Shown: piece by piece, positions 24,901-39,000 of the stretch
How positions within the stretch are numbered: position 1 is the first letter of the stretch
Layout: every line of letters starts with the position of its first letter
NCBI GenBank assembly: GCA_007844125.1
Contig: CM017571.1
Span: 30,592,856 to 30,656,855, forward strand
Direction of reading: 5' to 3'
From: Sinonovacula constricta
Taxonomy: Eukaryota > Mollusca > Bivalvia > Cardiida > Solecurtidae
Length of the DNA: 64,000 nt
Program-made: the position numbers and the translations under genes
Notes under the pieces: model-generated
The model's input: only the letters and a program-made list of their open reading frames with translations
What the model was told of the DNA's origin: nothing
Database searches by the model: none

Positions 24901-27900
24901 GGTTTACTTAATGGTTATTGTAAGGTTTAGTTTAGGGGTTAATGTAAATGTTTACTTAAGGGCTAATGTAAGGTTTAGTGTAGGGGTTAATGTAAAGGTA
25001 AGAAGCCCTTTTGAAGTGAGTTCCCCTTAAAGTATTTCAAGTTTGAACTGAATTTCTTTGATAGTTTTTGAGAAAAAGACAGTTACCTTAGGTTAACGGT
25101 GATGCTGATATGTGGATCATGACAAAAGCTCACCATTTTTTTTTTTTATATAAATAATTCAAATCCATTCTCTTTAACAACAAAAGCTGTCAATAGACAA
25201 CATGTTCCATTTTTTCAGTGCTTTATAGTTTTATATTATGTAATAAAAAAAACTCACTGACACAGGAAATGTCTAGGTAAAAAAGAGCTGCAAATGTTCA
25301 AAAAATAATTTAAGAGTTACTTGCCTTATTTAAAGGGTTATAACTTTGATTTTTTTTTTAAGTTTTTGGAGGAATATCACATAATATTTTTCAAGAAATG
25401 ATCCTTAGCAAAAAAGTAAACAAACCCTTTTGCCAGGAAAAGGGTCCAGACAATGGCTTCACTTTTTTTGTTGCATAACAATTATAGTGTATGCATATTT
25501 GTTAGTTTGTTTATTGGATTTATCATAACACCAACAGTATTTCGGTTGTCTGGAGAAAGTGGCCGCTTGAAACAGATGTAGTGCTGAAAGTCACATTATT
25601 CTGACATGGGGCCAACCAGTCATTGAACTTCTTTTATATTTGCTTTAACCTTAGTAAGGGAGATATACCATTAGAACTGGTATGTTGCTGCCTGGGTTTG
25701 AACCAAGGGCCTCCCATACCTGGAGAATATGCTCTACCAATTGCACTACCAGGTCCGGTATGTTTAAATGAAAATGAAAACGAATTTTCTTGTGACTTAC
25801 TTCTAAGGGTTCCTCTCTCCGACTGAGACTTGCGATACGTCCCGTATCCAGACCCGGCATAGCCGTAATTAAACTCGGAGGTTGAGCGTTTGCTTTCCCG
25901 TGGGTGCTTTCCTGTGAGGTCTCCTGTCATCCTAAGTACCTTTCCACTGTGGCCTCCGATTGTGGAGTCGGGACGCTTTACATAGACTGGGGCACTGTAG
26001 TTGCTGCCTGGGTGCTTCAGGTGAACTGCATCTGGAAGTATTGACCAAATGAAGTCAAAATCACTGTAAAACCAGTTATATACCAGTAATGTCAAGTATT
26101 TTATATGTAATATCACTTCTAAGCCTGCTTAGCAAGAAGTAGGATGCAAAAACTTCAGATCCAGATCAGTCAGCTTCTACTTATTACCATCAGGATCTGC
26201 ACTTATTGTTGATGTACTAGCAATTGTTTTGCTTTATTTTAGTTTTGATATACATTGCAATGACCAATTCAGATCATTGTAGTGACACCCAGCTTTTGGT
26301 GACAGAAAACCCTAAACAAATGTCTGGGTATAACCAGTTGTGAATTTCAGGTCAGCTGGAAGACCTTCCAACATTAATTTCTTTGTCCCAAACAGGACTC
26401 GAACCCACACTGTGAGAGGTTAAGCAGTCAGATGAGTTAAAAATAGACAATTTTACCATTATGGGCAACCCCTAGCAATTGTTGTTGATGTCTTAGCTAT
26501 ATATTTTAACTTTCTCATGTAGTCATTAGCTTGTAAACAATTCTAAACAAGAACTGAAGACAGCATCCTGTACTTTTCTCAATCATTGATAGTACAATGT
26601 AAGTAATATTTACAAGAAAACAGAAAATTCTAATCAAAGTGGGGCATAACTGTGTTTCAAGTTAAATAGGTAAAAAGAATTTAAAGCCTAAAGTAAATGT
26701 TTTTTCGAGAAATGGACTTTACCCAAAAAATGAACACAGAATATTTTCATTCAGAAAACAGACATGCCTGTGCCAAAATTAATAGTTAATGTAACCTATC
26801 TCGCTGAAATTGGTTCCACTGAATGCAAATGATTTTCAAGATATTTATTTTATAACAAAGGTAATTGATGCCAATGCCTTTGCAGCCAAGGGGTTATGAC
26901 AACAGATACTTGTTTCAGCTTCGGAAAGAGGAATTAATTATAGCATGGATCAAAAATTAACTAACAACTGGTTTTAGTAATAATAATGATAAAAAAAATG
27001 CATATGAGAAACAAGAAAAATAAGACACAAATACAGATACAAACAAATAATGACTATATTAACTTTTTTATTTACTCTCTGCTTGGGCAACCTGATTTAA
27101 TATTTGAACATCATCTTGTGTTGTTTTTTTTGTACTTACTAGGATCCCCAATGGTGATGGGATCATTGTATCCACTGCCGTTCACATACACCACAGAGCT
27201 GGGGCGACTCTTGTAACTAGGTGGTGCCATGATGACAGAGCCAGCATAGTATGTGTCACGATCATCCTCCAGATAGATGCCCTCGACACCCATGTTGACC
27301 AGCTGGCGTACCTTGGGCAGGAACATGGAGAACAGGATCAGAGTGGCAGTGATGAACAGGCCAAATGCTATACAGCAATCTCCAAACTCCTGGGCAAACT
27401 CATGCTCACGGTTCAGACCTCCAATTAGACCCCAGGCAAGCCAGACGGGGATAGTAAATCCAGCTGCAATGCCAATAAACACACTCTCTCTATGGTTGGT
27501 GATGATGCCATGGGCAGACATTGAAACGATAGTGGTTAGGACTATCAGGAACATGATGTACACCAATGAGATGAGGTGATTCTCAAACTCATTGCGGACA
27601 AAGGATGTCATGTTGTTCCAGTTGTTTTCTTCGGCAATAGACCAAGTGTAGTGGTTACAGATCCAGGCTTCGTCGCCATTGTTGGTGATCACCTTGACAG
27701 CCTCTGGTGGCACGTGGATGAGCCACTGGATGGCAATGACAACCTGGACGCCTACAACAAACACAAACATAAGGAACTGGTAGATGCCTCGCAGATAATT
27801 GGGAGAATCTACGTCGCCAGGAATCAGAGTGTCAGAGGATGTCTTGGACGTCAGAAGGACCATCAGTTTAACCAGCAAAACAGCGAAGCACATGGAGTAG

Positions 27901-30900
27901 GACACACCCACACCGAACCTGGTAATACCACATGTGGCCTTCGTGGGGGTGGGCAGGTATGCAAACAGGGTCAGGTAGCAGCAGAATAAGGAAAACAGCA
28001 GCAGCTGACCGAGCCACATTGTTCTCCACTGCTTGCCAATCTTGGTGCCCATCAGCTTATAGAGGATGTAGATCTCGAACACAACCACACACACGATACC
28101 CAGACCTGCTAGTACACCTAGAGCAATGATCCAGTCCTGACCATACTCGAACCTTGTCTGCCACTCATTGTCCATACGTGCCTGCTTGATGAAGATCCCA
28201 GTGAATTCCTGGTCTGCCTTGAAGTAGTCAGCCAAAACAGACTTTTTTGTCTCTTTTGTAATCTTGAACTGTGTGGTCGTCTCAGTAACAGGAGCCTGGG
28301 TTGTGGGAGCCTCTGTTGTGATAATAGAAGTCTCATTACACTCTCTACAGGGGTCATTGTTGCAAGTGGATGATGGAGTGACCAGTGTAGAGGTGGAGAT
28401 CTTCTGGAAGCCATCGTACATGCTGTCATTTGGATCATACCTATACACCTGCAATATGTATAGAAAGAATGTGAAATATATTATTGTTTTTAAGGTACTT
28501 CTTTCATTAAAATCTGACAAGTACATATATTCAAAAAATCAGCCAAGAGTGCAATTATCATAATAGTGTAATAGTGTAAAAAATCAAGGTTGCATGACAA
28601 AGGTGTTATTTTCTGAATTTTGTTGTCCCTTCTTCCATTTGCACAGCTGACTGCTAGAAGTGACCCTCTTTGAGCAACAGTCAGCTGGTAGCCAAACATT
28701 TTCTACAAATAGAAAGGTCTTTTCATGTCAAACTCATGTAAAATGTGATTTTATCAGATTTAAAAGATACAGATTTATGTAATAGCGATACAAAAAAACT
28801 TAAATCATTATGACAAGGGGCAATGTTTACAAAGGGTTTCAAAAATCTAAGTAAACTCGTGATGCATGACAGGTCGGCTGGGAAAAATCCTTGTGCTAAG
28901 TTCTTTGGCGCAAGTTGAGCCTACACAGTTTGCGCCTAGGTGGTTATAAGATGCCTTGACCTTAGTTGAATTAAATTTAATCATGTTCTAAAACAAGAAA
29001 ATATAACAAATTTGTTTTGCAACAATTAAGAAGACTTAAGTTGTAATAGCTTAATTAAAGAGTTCTTGAATGTAATATTTCCAAAGGATTTTAAGTTACT
29101 CAGGACACTTAACTCTACATTTTTTGGTAAATGTTTTAGTAAAGGTCACATCTGTTTCTGTTTCAAATAAAACATAAAAATAAATAAATTTTGGGCAAGG
29201 TAAATCTAACATTGAGAATGGTTGTTGAATACATGCATATTTTTATTAAACTTTGACATGGTTTGGTGCAGACAACATGTTCATTCAAAATAAATGTGGA
29301 CACTGTCTTCATTTTATGTACAACTCTTACAAGAACTAGTATATCCATCACTCAAGAAATTATCCTAAATATGTATGTTATGAAAGATTTGGTGAAGTAT
29401 ACCCTATTGCTTTTAGTGCAGTGTTGCTGCAGGCAGACACATATAAATAAAAGTAGTTCCAAAAATGGCACTAATATGAATTCCACTGATAAAAAACAGA
29501 TAACTTTTATATTTTACACATGCTATTATCAGGCTATATTGCAATGATTGAGGAGATACAACAAACCCTACCTTAAAGCTACCCTATGTAAATTTTACAT
29601 TGTCAGCTACCCTATCCCATTTGACTGTAAATTTTTCATTTTCAAAGTCTTATTCTAATTATAGCACCGAAGAAAATTATTAATATTTTAGTATTAGAAA
29701 CATCAACATTTCCAAACAATGCCTGCTTGAACTTACTTTTGACCCTACATGTATATGAAAAACAAAATCTTGAAAAACCTTACTAATGTGTGTTTTTTTT
29801 ATGTGAGTTCGAAGTCTATTAGCATTAAATTAGCAATTGTTTCTTGTCATATTTGGCCACGTTCAGCTTAAAATTGGTGGAGGACAACCAATGTCTGCTT
29901 AGAACCACAGGCACATCGCAGATGAGCTGGAAAATCTGCCCACATGAAAGTTCTCAACCCAATCGTGACTTGCCCACACAGTGAGGGACTGTGGAGTTAC
30001 AAGTCAGCAAGTCAAAGTTCTCGGTCATAGGCATCTGATGTTAAGTTGGTTTGTAGAAGTTTCACAATCAACAACATGACAAATAAACTGTTAAAAATAT
30101 GTAAAACATTACAAAAGCAATACTAAATTATATCCTACATGTTGAAAATATGTTAAATCTCACAAAAGAAGCCCAGGCAACACCTTCATGTATGGTGTCA
30201 CAAGACATGTGAGACTCCTTACCTCTTTGTAATCTCCATCCTGTACTTGTAGCACCTTGTACTTCTGGAAGAGGGATGATGCCTCGCCAGATTTCTGGAA
30301 GAAAGAATTCCCACCAGACGTTTTGGCAGCAAGCACACCTGCAATATAATGAAATAATCCACAGTGTCATAGTTAAAAACTGGCAACTGTTTAAGATCAT
30401 TTTTACAAAACATAGATAACCAAGACAACATGTTTTCAAATGATTGTTTTGTTTTGTTGTGAAATATATGATATCAACCAAATATGGTCATTAAAGCGAT
30501 GTCTGGCTATTTTGTGGTAAAAGACACCAGAAAAAATGTCTGAATAGAACCACTGGTTCACCACAGGTCAGCTGGAAGACCTACTCACACCTTCTCTTTT
30601 ACCCTGAATGCAAGCTGAAACCATATGGTGAAATGCTATGCAGTCAGAGGAGTTACAAGTTGCAACTCTACCACTATGCCAAGCGTACCACATTTCAAAT
30701 GATTAATTTGTTTCCATTTAAAAAATACAGGCAGGTATCTTTGGGTAGTTGTAAGGTGTTCTAAGAAATGGATTGATCTCATATTTCACCAAACATTTTT
30801 TCCTTGTCTTTGTTAAATCAACATTTGTATAAAGTTTCTACCTAATTTTGGTCATATGCTTAATCAAATATTGATATTCCCATACATATTTCACACATTG

Positions 30901-33062
30901 CCACAAGCTTTTAACACACATCTGCATATTTTGTTTAGAATACCGGTACTTTATGAGACCGTTGATATGCTACACTGTTATGTTGTTGGCAAACTGCCTG
31001 TGATTAGTAGTTTTATTTAGGGATGTTAACGAATATTCGAATATTCGAATATTCGAATATCAAGTTGCTATTCGAATAGAGATTTTGGGATTCGAATATT
31101 TTATAATTTTTATTCCACTTTTGTTAAGTTCGAAGGAACATTGGAAAGACATTTCTTTAGTTGATCGTAGTGTCCCCAGCGACTTAAGACCCTAGCGATA
31201 TGTAATCGCGTTCGCCCTAAGATAGAGGGGGTGGGTCATTTCTCCTGATAACGAATTGCCATCTGGTTAACAGCATGAAATCACCTTACCGCGCACAGCT
31301 CCTTCTCTGCCCCCTCTCCCCCTTAGACCCAGTCACATCACCTACATCACCATACAGCCGTGGAAACAGTTGCCAACGTACAATAAACACACATGTCAGT
31401 TCAATGCTGCGGCAATTAGCTTCAGCAATTACGTAACACTGACTCTACCCAGCTTCGGTCGGGATTGTGTGTAATAAATACATTATTTTAGGCTATACTT
31501 ATTGAAAACAGTCCACCAGAAGCTGATAACTTCTTTTATTTTTTGGAAAGCACAACTAGATCACTGTCAAACAAACTTTAATTGCAAACACTTTCTGTTT
31601 TTGTCACTCTACTTCATACTTGTTATTTTATTCCTATATAATACCGCGACATCTGTTATTTTTTTGTCACCGCGATTTACTGTTCTTTGTTTTTGTTTCG
31701 TTCTCTCCAAATAACAAAAATGTAAATCTACATACTTTTTTAATTGTACGTCTAGGTTTACTTAACACACTTAAAACTCACGAGCTTACAATTTTAATCA
31801 TTCTTTATATATATATTGGTTGGTACTTCATCAATTTATCAACAGTCAGCTATACTTATTGAAAACAGTCCACCAGAAGCTGAGAACGTCTTTTATTTTT
31901 TGGAAAGCACAACTGGATTACTGTCAAACAAACTTTAATTGCAAACACTTTCTGTTTTTGTCACTCTACTTCATACTTGTTATTTTATTCCTATATAATA
32001 CCGCGACATCTGTTATTTTTTGTCACCGCGATTTTCTGTTCTTTGTTTTTGCTTCGTTCTCTCCAAATAACAAAAATGTAAATCTACATACTTTTTTAAT
32101 TGTTCGTCATAGGTTTACTTAACACACTAAAAACTCACGAGCTTACAATTTTAATCATTCTTTATATATATATTGGTTGGTACTTCATCAATTTATCAAC
32201 AGTCAGGTAATCTTGACACTAGCCAATCGCAGTAATTATCGTTATCAAATGGTTTTGTTTACATTCGCCTTTCACCCATAGGCATATGGGGCGAGCAGGT
32301 TCGTAATTGTCACTTGTGTATTCGTAACTAAATGTCTCTAATTGACATGTTATGGCTTCGGATTAACGCCCTTAACGATATCAGCCAATCACAATTAAAC
32401 ATCAATCCGACCACCAACCAATCAAGACCGTTAATTGGCTGTACACTTGAGCGATTGTGTATGGGTAACTAAATGTCTCTAATTGACATGTAATGGCTTC
32501 GGATTAACGCCCTTAACGATATCAGCCAATCACAATTAAACATCGATCCGACCACCAACCAATCAAGACCGTTAATTGGCTGTACACTTGAGCGATTTTC
32601 CTTCATAAAACCTTCGTGGTTTTGCCTAATTGTCTTACAGTCGATCCAGTATCACCCGCATTTTGTCCTTTTGAAAATGCCGCCTTTAATCATTAATGTT
32701 TTTTATAAGGTTAGTTCACAAAACATAATTGACTGTTTGTTGTTATACATTGTTTGCGGTTAGTAGGGTAAAATATTAAATTTGTGAGCTATTTTGCATG
32801 TGCTGTACAGTTTCATCTAATGAAATTGTGATATGGTTTTATTAAATCGATAAGTAGCCCCTTAAATGCGTCATATGTTAATACAAATAAGTAATTAATT
32901 TCACAAAATGCCTTTAAATTGTAAAGGTTATTATCCGAAGTACAACACGTAACAAAAAGACACCCAAGATTAAGGTGACTAATTAATAATGTATATATTA
33001 TACAGGACTTTGCAGGTCATCTTAACATTGATTGGTTACTTTATAGTTTTTATAAGAGTTTC

Positions 33063-33097
<35 letters not shown>

Positions 33098-36000
33098 TAA
33101 TTGTTAAGTAGCAATGACATTGTTTACGCATTTACTGGCATTCTTCACTGACAGTATTTTCTTGCAAACTACCGCTAATCAAGTAAAGAAACGCCCCGTC
33201 TGGTCCTTCACTATAAACAGGATAATGGCGGATTCATAATATTGCCGTTTGTATTTCAAAAAGAAGAAATCGTCGTTTTAAAATTAAATGCTATGCTAAA
33301 ATCATAAATCTACAGCCGCTTCTGCATTAAGTAAGGTTAGCAATGTAAATTGTGGTCATAAATAAACAGTTTACAATGAATAAACACATTGAATGTAATG
33401 GAAAATAACCGTGTTATATGCCACTATGATATAAATTCGTTCCGAATATTCGAATATGATTCGAATACACGTTCCGAATATTCGAATATCGTTTTGGGAT
33501 TCGATTTACATCCCTAGTTTTATTCTTTTATTTGATAAATTTATAAGGAAGGTGCCCATAAAAATTATTAAGATTTTCAATAATGCTGGCTATGCATGTG
33601 ATCAAGATTAGATAACTCCTGCTGTTTGTTAAGGATTTGCACCATTTGCAGTTTAATCACTAGCAATGTCATATTTTTTTTGCGTTTAGACTTTAACTGA
33701 TAACTAAGAACTAGAACAGGTTTTTAAAATAATGCAGCAAATAAAGATAAAGTAGTTTTCCTTACCACTACGGATATACTTTCCTCGACCAACATTCAGC
33801 AGGTTGGAGCATAAATGAATATCACCGCATACTGTTTTCGACGCATTGGTCACACCTTTAATGATAGCATCGACGGCAAGAAGGGTGAAAGGCACATAAG
33901 CATCAGAACCATCCATGACATCTCGCAGATTCTGGCCTGTCACGTTACAGGTGGCCAGAGCAAAGGAACATGAAAACTTGCTCTCCCAGAACTTGGAAAA
34001 CCACGGATTATAGCTGTTGACCCTGGGTTGACCGCTATTGCTACCATTGTTGGGCAGCATTTGGAAGAAATCGGTCCAGAAGTCTGTCACATCATTAAAG
34101 TTGAACAACATGCCTGGCAACAAATACATAAGTTTGTGAAAAATTAATATTATTTTCTGTCCTGTTGGATTAGTGAATAAGATATGTTACACAGATAGTC
34201 AAATTATTGTTTTTAAAAACTTTAAAGTGAGTTTATTATTGCTCACTCTAGTATTTAATCAAAATCATAATGAAGAAAAATGGGTTGACTTGTTTATTTA
34301 GTAATTGGATCAATTATAACTTTAAATGAACTGATGATGTTTCTTACTCTATAGCCTGCTACACACAATTGATCATGCTTAGGCATATAGTGTTGATGCC
34401 GATCAACCAGCTCAACAGTTTCCTTTACTTGTACTAGTACAAAGTGAAGCTACTCATTTAAATTTTACTACAAAAATAAAACAGGCAAGATGATGAGAGA
34501 CTGTGATCTTGATATGACACTCAGGACCCACCCATGAAAAAAGTTGTGATTGTTTTGTTTTTAAATACACTGCAGCAACCATTTATGATCATTATATCAA
34601 TGTCCAGCTTTTTGGTGGAAGAAGGCCCCAGACACATGTCCAGGTAGAAACACAGGCGCACCAAAAGTCAGCTGGAAGATCGTCTCACATTAAGTCCTTT
34701 GCCCCAAATAGTACTTGGACCCACATAGTGAAAGGCTAAGCAGTCAGAGGACCCAGAGATAATTAAAAGCACTGATAATCAAATTTGTTTGCTGATATTA
34801 AAAGGTAAGATAAAGACAGGTAAGATGGAAAACATGGGTAAAATGGGAAAGATTGAAAATATGGGGAAGACAGGTCATTTAAATGGGAAAGATGGGTGAG
34901 ACAGTTAGATGGGCAAGATGCAAAAGATGGATAAAATGGAAGAGATGGGTTATATGGAAAGAATGGAATAAATGAGAAAGATAGGGAAGATGGGTACTTA
35001 AAATGTGACAGTTGGGTGTGTGTGTTAAGATGGGTGAGATGGATAAGATGGGAAAGATGTGTAATTTAAAAAAGAGTGTTGAGATGGGTAAATGGGAAAG
35101 ATGAGTGAGACAGGAAAGCTGGGTAATTTAGTTTAAAATGGCTGAAATGGGAAAATTTTGTTTGTTTGTTTATTGGGTTTATCGTCCCACCAACAGTATT
35201 TCAGTCATCTGGAGACGGTGTCCACTTGAAGCAGATATAGTGCGGCCTTCACTGTGTATAGCATGCCGTGAACACCTGGCATGATACCACACCCAGTCAC
35301 ATTATCCTGACACCGGGCAAACCAGTCATGGAACTACCCTTATATTTGCTTGAGTGTTAGCAAGGGAGCTATACCACTACCATTTTTAACGACTTTGGTA
35401 TGTCGCGGCCCGGGATCGAACCCAGGGCCTCCAGTACCTGGAGCCGACGCGATTGCGCTACCAGGTCCGGTGAAATGGGAAAGATGGGTAAGATGGAAAA
35501 GATAAGGAAGATGGGAAAGATTGGTAAAATGGGAAAGATTGGAAAGATGGAGGACAGAAGTAAGATAGAAGATGGCAGAAATAGGTAAAATATGAAAGAT
35601 TGGGAAGATAGATAAGAAGGAAACATGGGAGAAGTGGGTAAGCAGTTCCAAGACTTACTAGTGTCCATCTCCAAGGTGATGGCATTCTCTGCAGACACAA
35701 CAGTGCTGATGACTGCAGGGTCCCGGCCCCAGGATGATGTGCCCACAAACACAAATCTGAAAAGCAGAAGACCACATTGTACCATTAGTTGGTGTCTGTA
35801 ACTAATTTTCTCACCATTACTCATTCCTCTTATAAGAGGAACACAGCTCATGTAAAACATTGTCATCAATATACCCTAATGTAAAACATTGTCATCAATA
35901 TATCCCCATGTAAAACATTGTCATCAATATATCCTCATGTAAAACATTGTCATCAATATATCCCCATGTAAAACATTGTCATCAGTATAACCCCATGTAA

Positions 36001-39000
36001 AACATTGTCATCAATATATCCCCATGTAAAACATTGTCATCAATATAACCCCATGTAAAACATTGTCATCAATATATCCCCATGTAAAACATTGTCATCA
36101 ATATATCCCCATGTAAAACATTGTCATCAATATACCCTCATGTAAAACATTGTCATCAATATATCCCCATGTAAAACATTGTCATCAATATACCCTCATG
36201 TAAAACATTGTCATCAATATACCCTCATGTAAAATATTGTCATCAATATAACCCCATGTAAAACATTGTCATCAATATATCCCCATGTAAAACATTGTCA
36301 TCAATATAACCCCATGTAAAACATTGTCATCAATATATCCCCATGTAAAACATTGTCATCAATATATCCTCATGTAAAACATTGTCATCAATATACCCTC
36401 ATGTAAAACTTTGTCATCAATATAACCCCATGTAAAACATTGTCATCAATATATCCCCATGTAAAACATTGTCATCAATATATCCCCATGTAAAACATTG
36501 TCATCAATATATCCCCATGTAAAACATTGTCATCAATATAACCCCATGTAAAACATTGTCATCATATAAATCAGTTTTTGTTTTTGTTTTTTTGTTACAT
36601 CGCATCGACACAATTATGGTCATATTGGCGATGTCCAGTTAATTATTGGTGGAGGAACACACCAGAATAACATCTGGGCAGAACTACCGGCACTCTGCAG
36701 GTTAGCTGGAAAACCTCCCCTTCTCGCCCCGACCAGGACTCAAACCCACGTGGTGAGGAGCTGAGGAGTTTCAACTGTCATATTTATATCCCCATTTAAG
36801 ACAGTCATCAGTATATCCTCATGTAAAACATTGCCATTTATGTAACACCACCTAAAGCATAGGCATTAATAAGAATAGTTATCATTATTATTTAAACATT
36901 AGTCTATATCATAACCAGCATTATTGTTATCAATAGTCACTACCTTCAAATTTTGTCAATGTGCCAGCAATAAACTCACTTTAATAAAATAAAATAAAAA
37001 AGATAACAGACCTAGCTATGAACCAACAAGAATTCTGTTAAACTTCCATACAACAACTCCATAGGACCAAAAGATTGTTGAATTACCATTTATACATTGG
37101 AAGACACCAGGACAATGAATATAGGCAGCAATATTGGTGTGCTGGTTTAATGACAGAAGGAGGTTGTAACCTGAACGGTTATCTTTTTTTTTAGAAAGAT
37201 GTGAGTACTTCTTTTGCAATGTGTACAAGAGAATGTTTGTTTTTGAAAAACAACAACCAATGATGACCATTATAGCAACATCTAGATAGAGCCATTGGCG
37301 CACCTCAGGTAAGCTGGATGACCTTCCCATATCATCCTATGCCCCAATAGGTACTCAAACACATGCTGTGAGAGGCTAAGCGGTCAGAGGAGTCGCAAGT
37401 TGGTGACTCTATCACTTCACACAGGTGCATGTACCCCCACCCCCATAAGGAATGTCTGGTGGCAACACTATCACTTCACACAGGTGCATGTACCCCCACC
37501 CCTCACAAGGAATGTCTGGTGGCAACTATCACTTCACACAGGTGCATGTACCCCCACCCCCCATAAGGAGTCTGGTGGCGACTCTATCACTTCACACAGG
37601 TGCATGTACCCCCACCCCTCATAAGGAATGTCTGGTGGCAACTATCACTTCACACAGGTGCATGTACCCCCACACCCCATAAGGAGTCTGGTGGCGACTC
37701 TATCACTTCACACAGGTGCATGTACCCCCACCCCCCATAAGGAGTCTGGTGGCGACTCTATCACTTCACACAGGTGCATGTACCCCCACCCCCCATAAGG
37801 AATGTCTGGTGGCGACTCTATCACTTCACACAGGTGCATGTACCCCACCCCCCATAAGGAATGTCTGGTGGCAACTCTATCACTTCACACAGGTGCATGT
37901 ACCCCCACCCCCCATAAGGAATGTCTGGTGGCGTCTCTATAACTTCACACAGGTGCATGTACCCCCACCCCCCATAAGGAATGCCTGGTGGCAACTCTAT
38001 CACTTCACACAGGTGCATGTACCCCCACCCCCATAAGGAATGTCTGGTGGCGACTCTATCACTTCACACAGGTGCATGTACCCCCACCCCCCATAAGGAA
38101 TGTCTGGTGGCATCTCTATAACTTCACACAGGTGCATGTACCCCCACCCCCCATAAGGAATGTCTGGTGGCAACTCTATAACTTCACACAGGTGCATGTA
38201 CCCCCACCCCCCATAAGGAATGTCTGGTGGCAACTCTATCACTTCACACATGTGCATGTACCCCCACCCCCATAAGGAATGTCTGGTGGCGACTCTATCA
38301 CTTCACACAGGTGCATGTACCCCCACCCCTCATAAGGAATGTCTGGTGGCAACTCTATCACTTCATACAGGTGCATGAACCCCCACTCCCATAAGGAATG
38401 TCTGGTGGCGACTCTATCACTTCACACAGGTGCATGTACCCCCACCCCCTTAAGGAATGTCTGGTGGCGACTCTATCACTTCACACAGGTGCATGTACCC
38501 CACCCCCCATAAGGAATGTCTGGTGGCAACTATCACTTCACACAGGTGCATGTACCCCCACCCCCCATAAGGAATGTCTGGTGGCGACTCTATCACTTCA
38601 CACAGGTGCATGTACCCCCACCCCCCATAAGGAGTCTGGTGGCGACTATCACTTCACATAGGTGCATGTACCCCCACCCCCCATAAGGAATGTCTGGTGG
38701 CGACTCTATCACTTCACACAGGTGCATGTACCCCCACCCCCTATAAGGAATGTCTGGTGGCAACTCTATCACTTCACACAGGTGCATGTACCCCCACCCC
38801 CATAAGGAATGTCTGGTGGCGACTCTATCACTTCACACAGGTGCATGTACCCCCACCCCCCATAAGGAATGTCTGGTGGCAACTCTATCACTTCACACAG
38901 GTGCATGTACCCCCACCCCCATAAGGAATGTCTGGTGGCAACTCTATCACTTCACACAGGTGCATGTACCCCCACCCCCCATAAGGAATGTCTGGTGGCG

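Larger units (their letters stand above)
31018..33516. mobile_element. hAT-like non-autonomous DNA transposon, 2.5 kb
   Basis: Terminal inverted repeats TAGGGATGT(T/A)AA(C/T)CGAAT lie at both ends, followed by arrays of TATTCGAATATTCGAATATT. The element is flanked by an exact 8-bp target duplication GTTTTATT (31010-31017 and 33517-33524), the size typical of hAT elements. No transposase is present. Inside are two tandem duplications, listed separately. It sits in intron 3 of gene 1. Confidence 0.9.

Noticed and set aside
23385..25005. True interstitial telomere tract
   Set aside because: The unit is 12 bp with ATGTAA inserts; perfect TTAGGG runs are absent.
33704..34129. Use of the ATG at 34129 as a gene start
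   Set aside because: It lies in the intron upstream of a good acceptor; the exon continues the VFT from exon 2 in phase.
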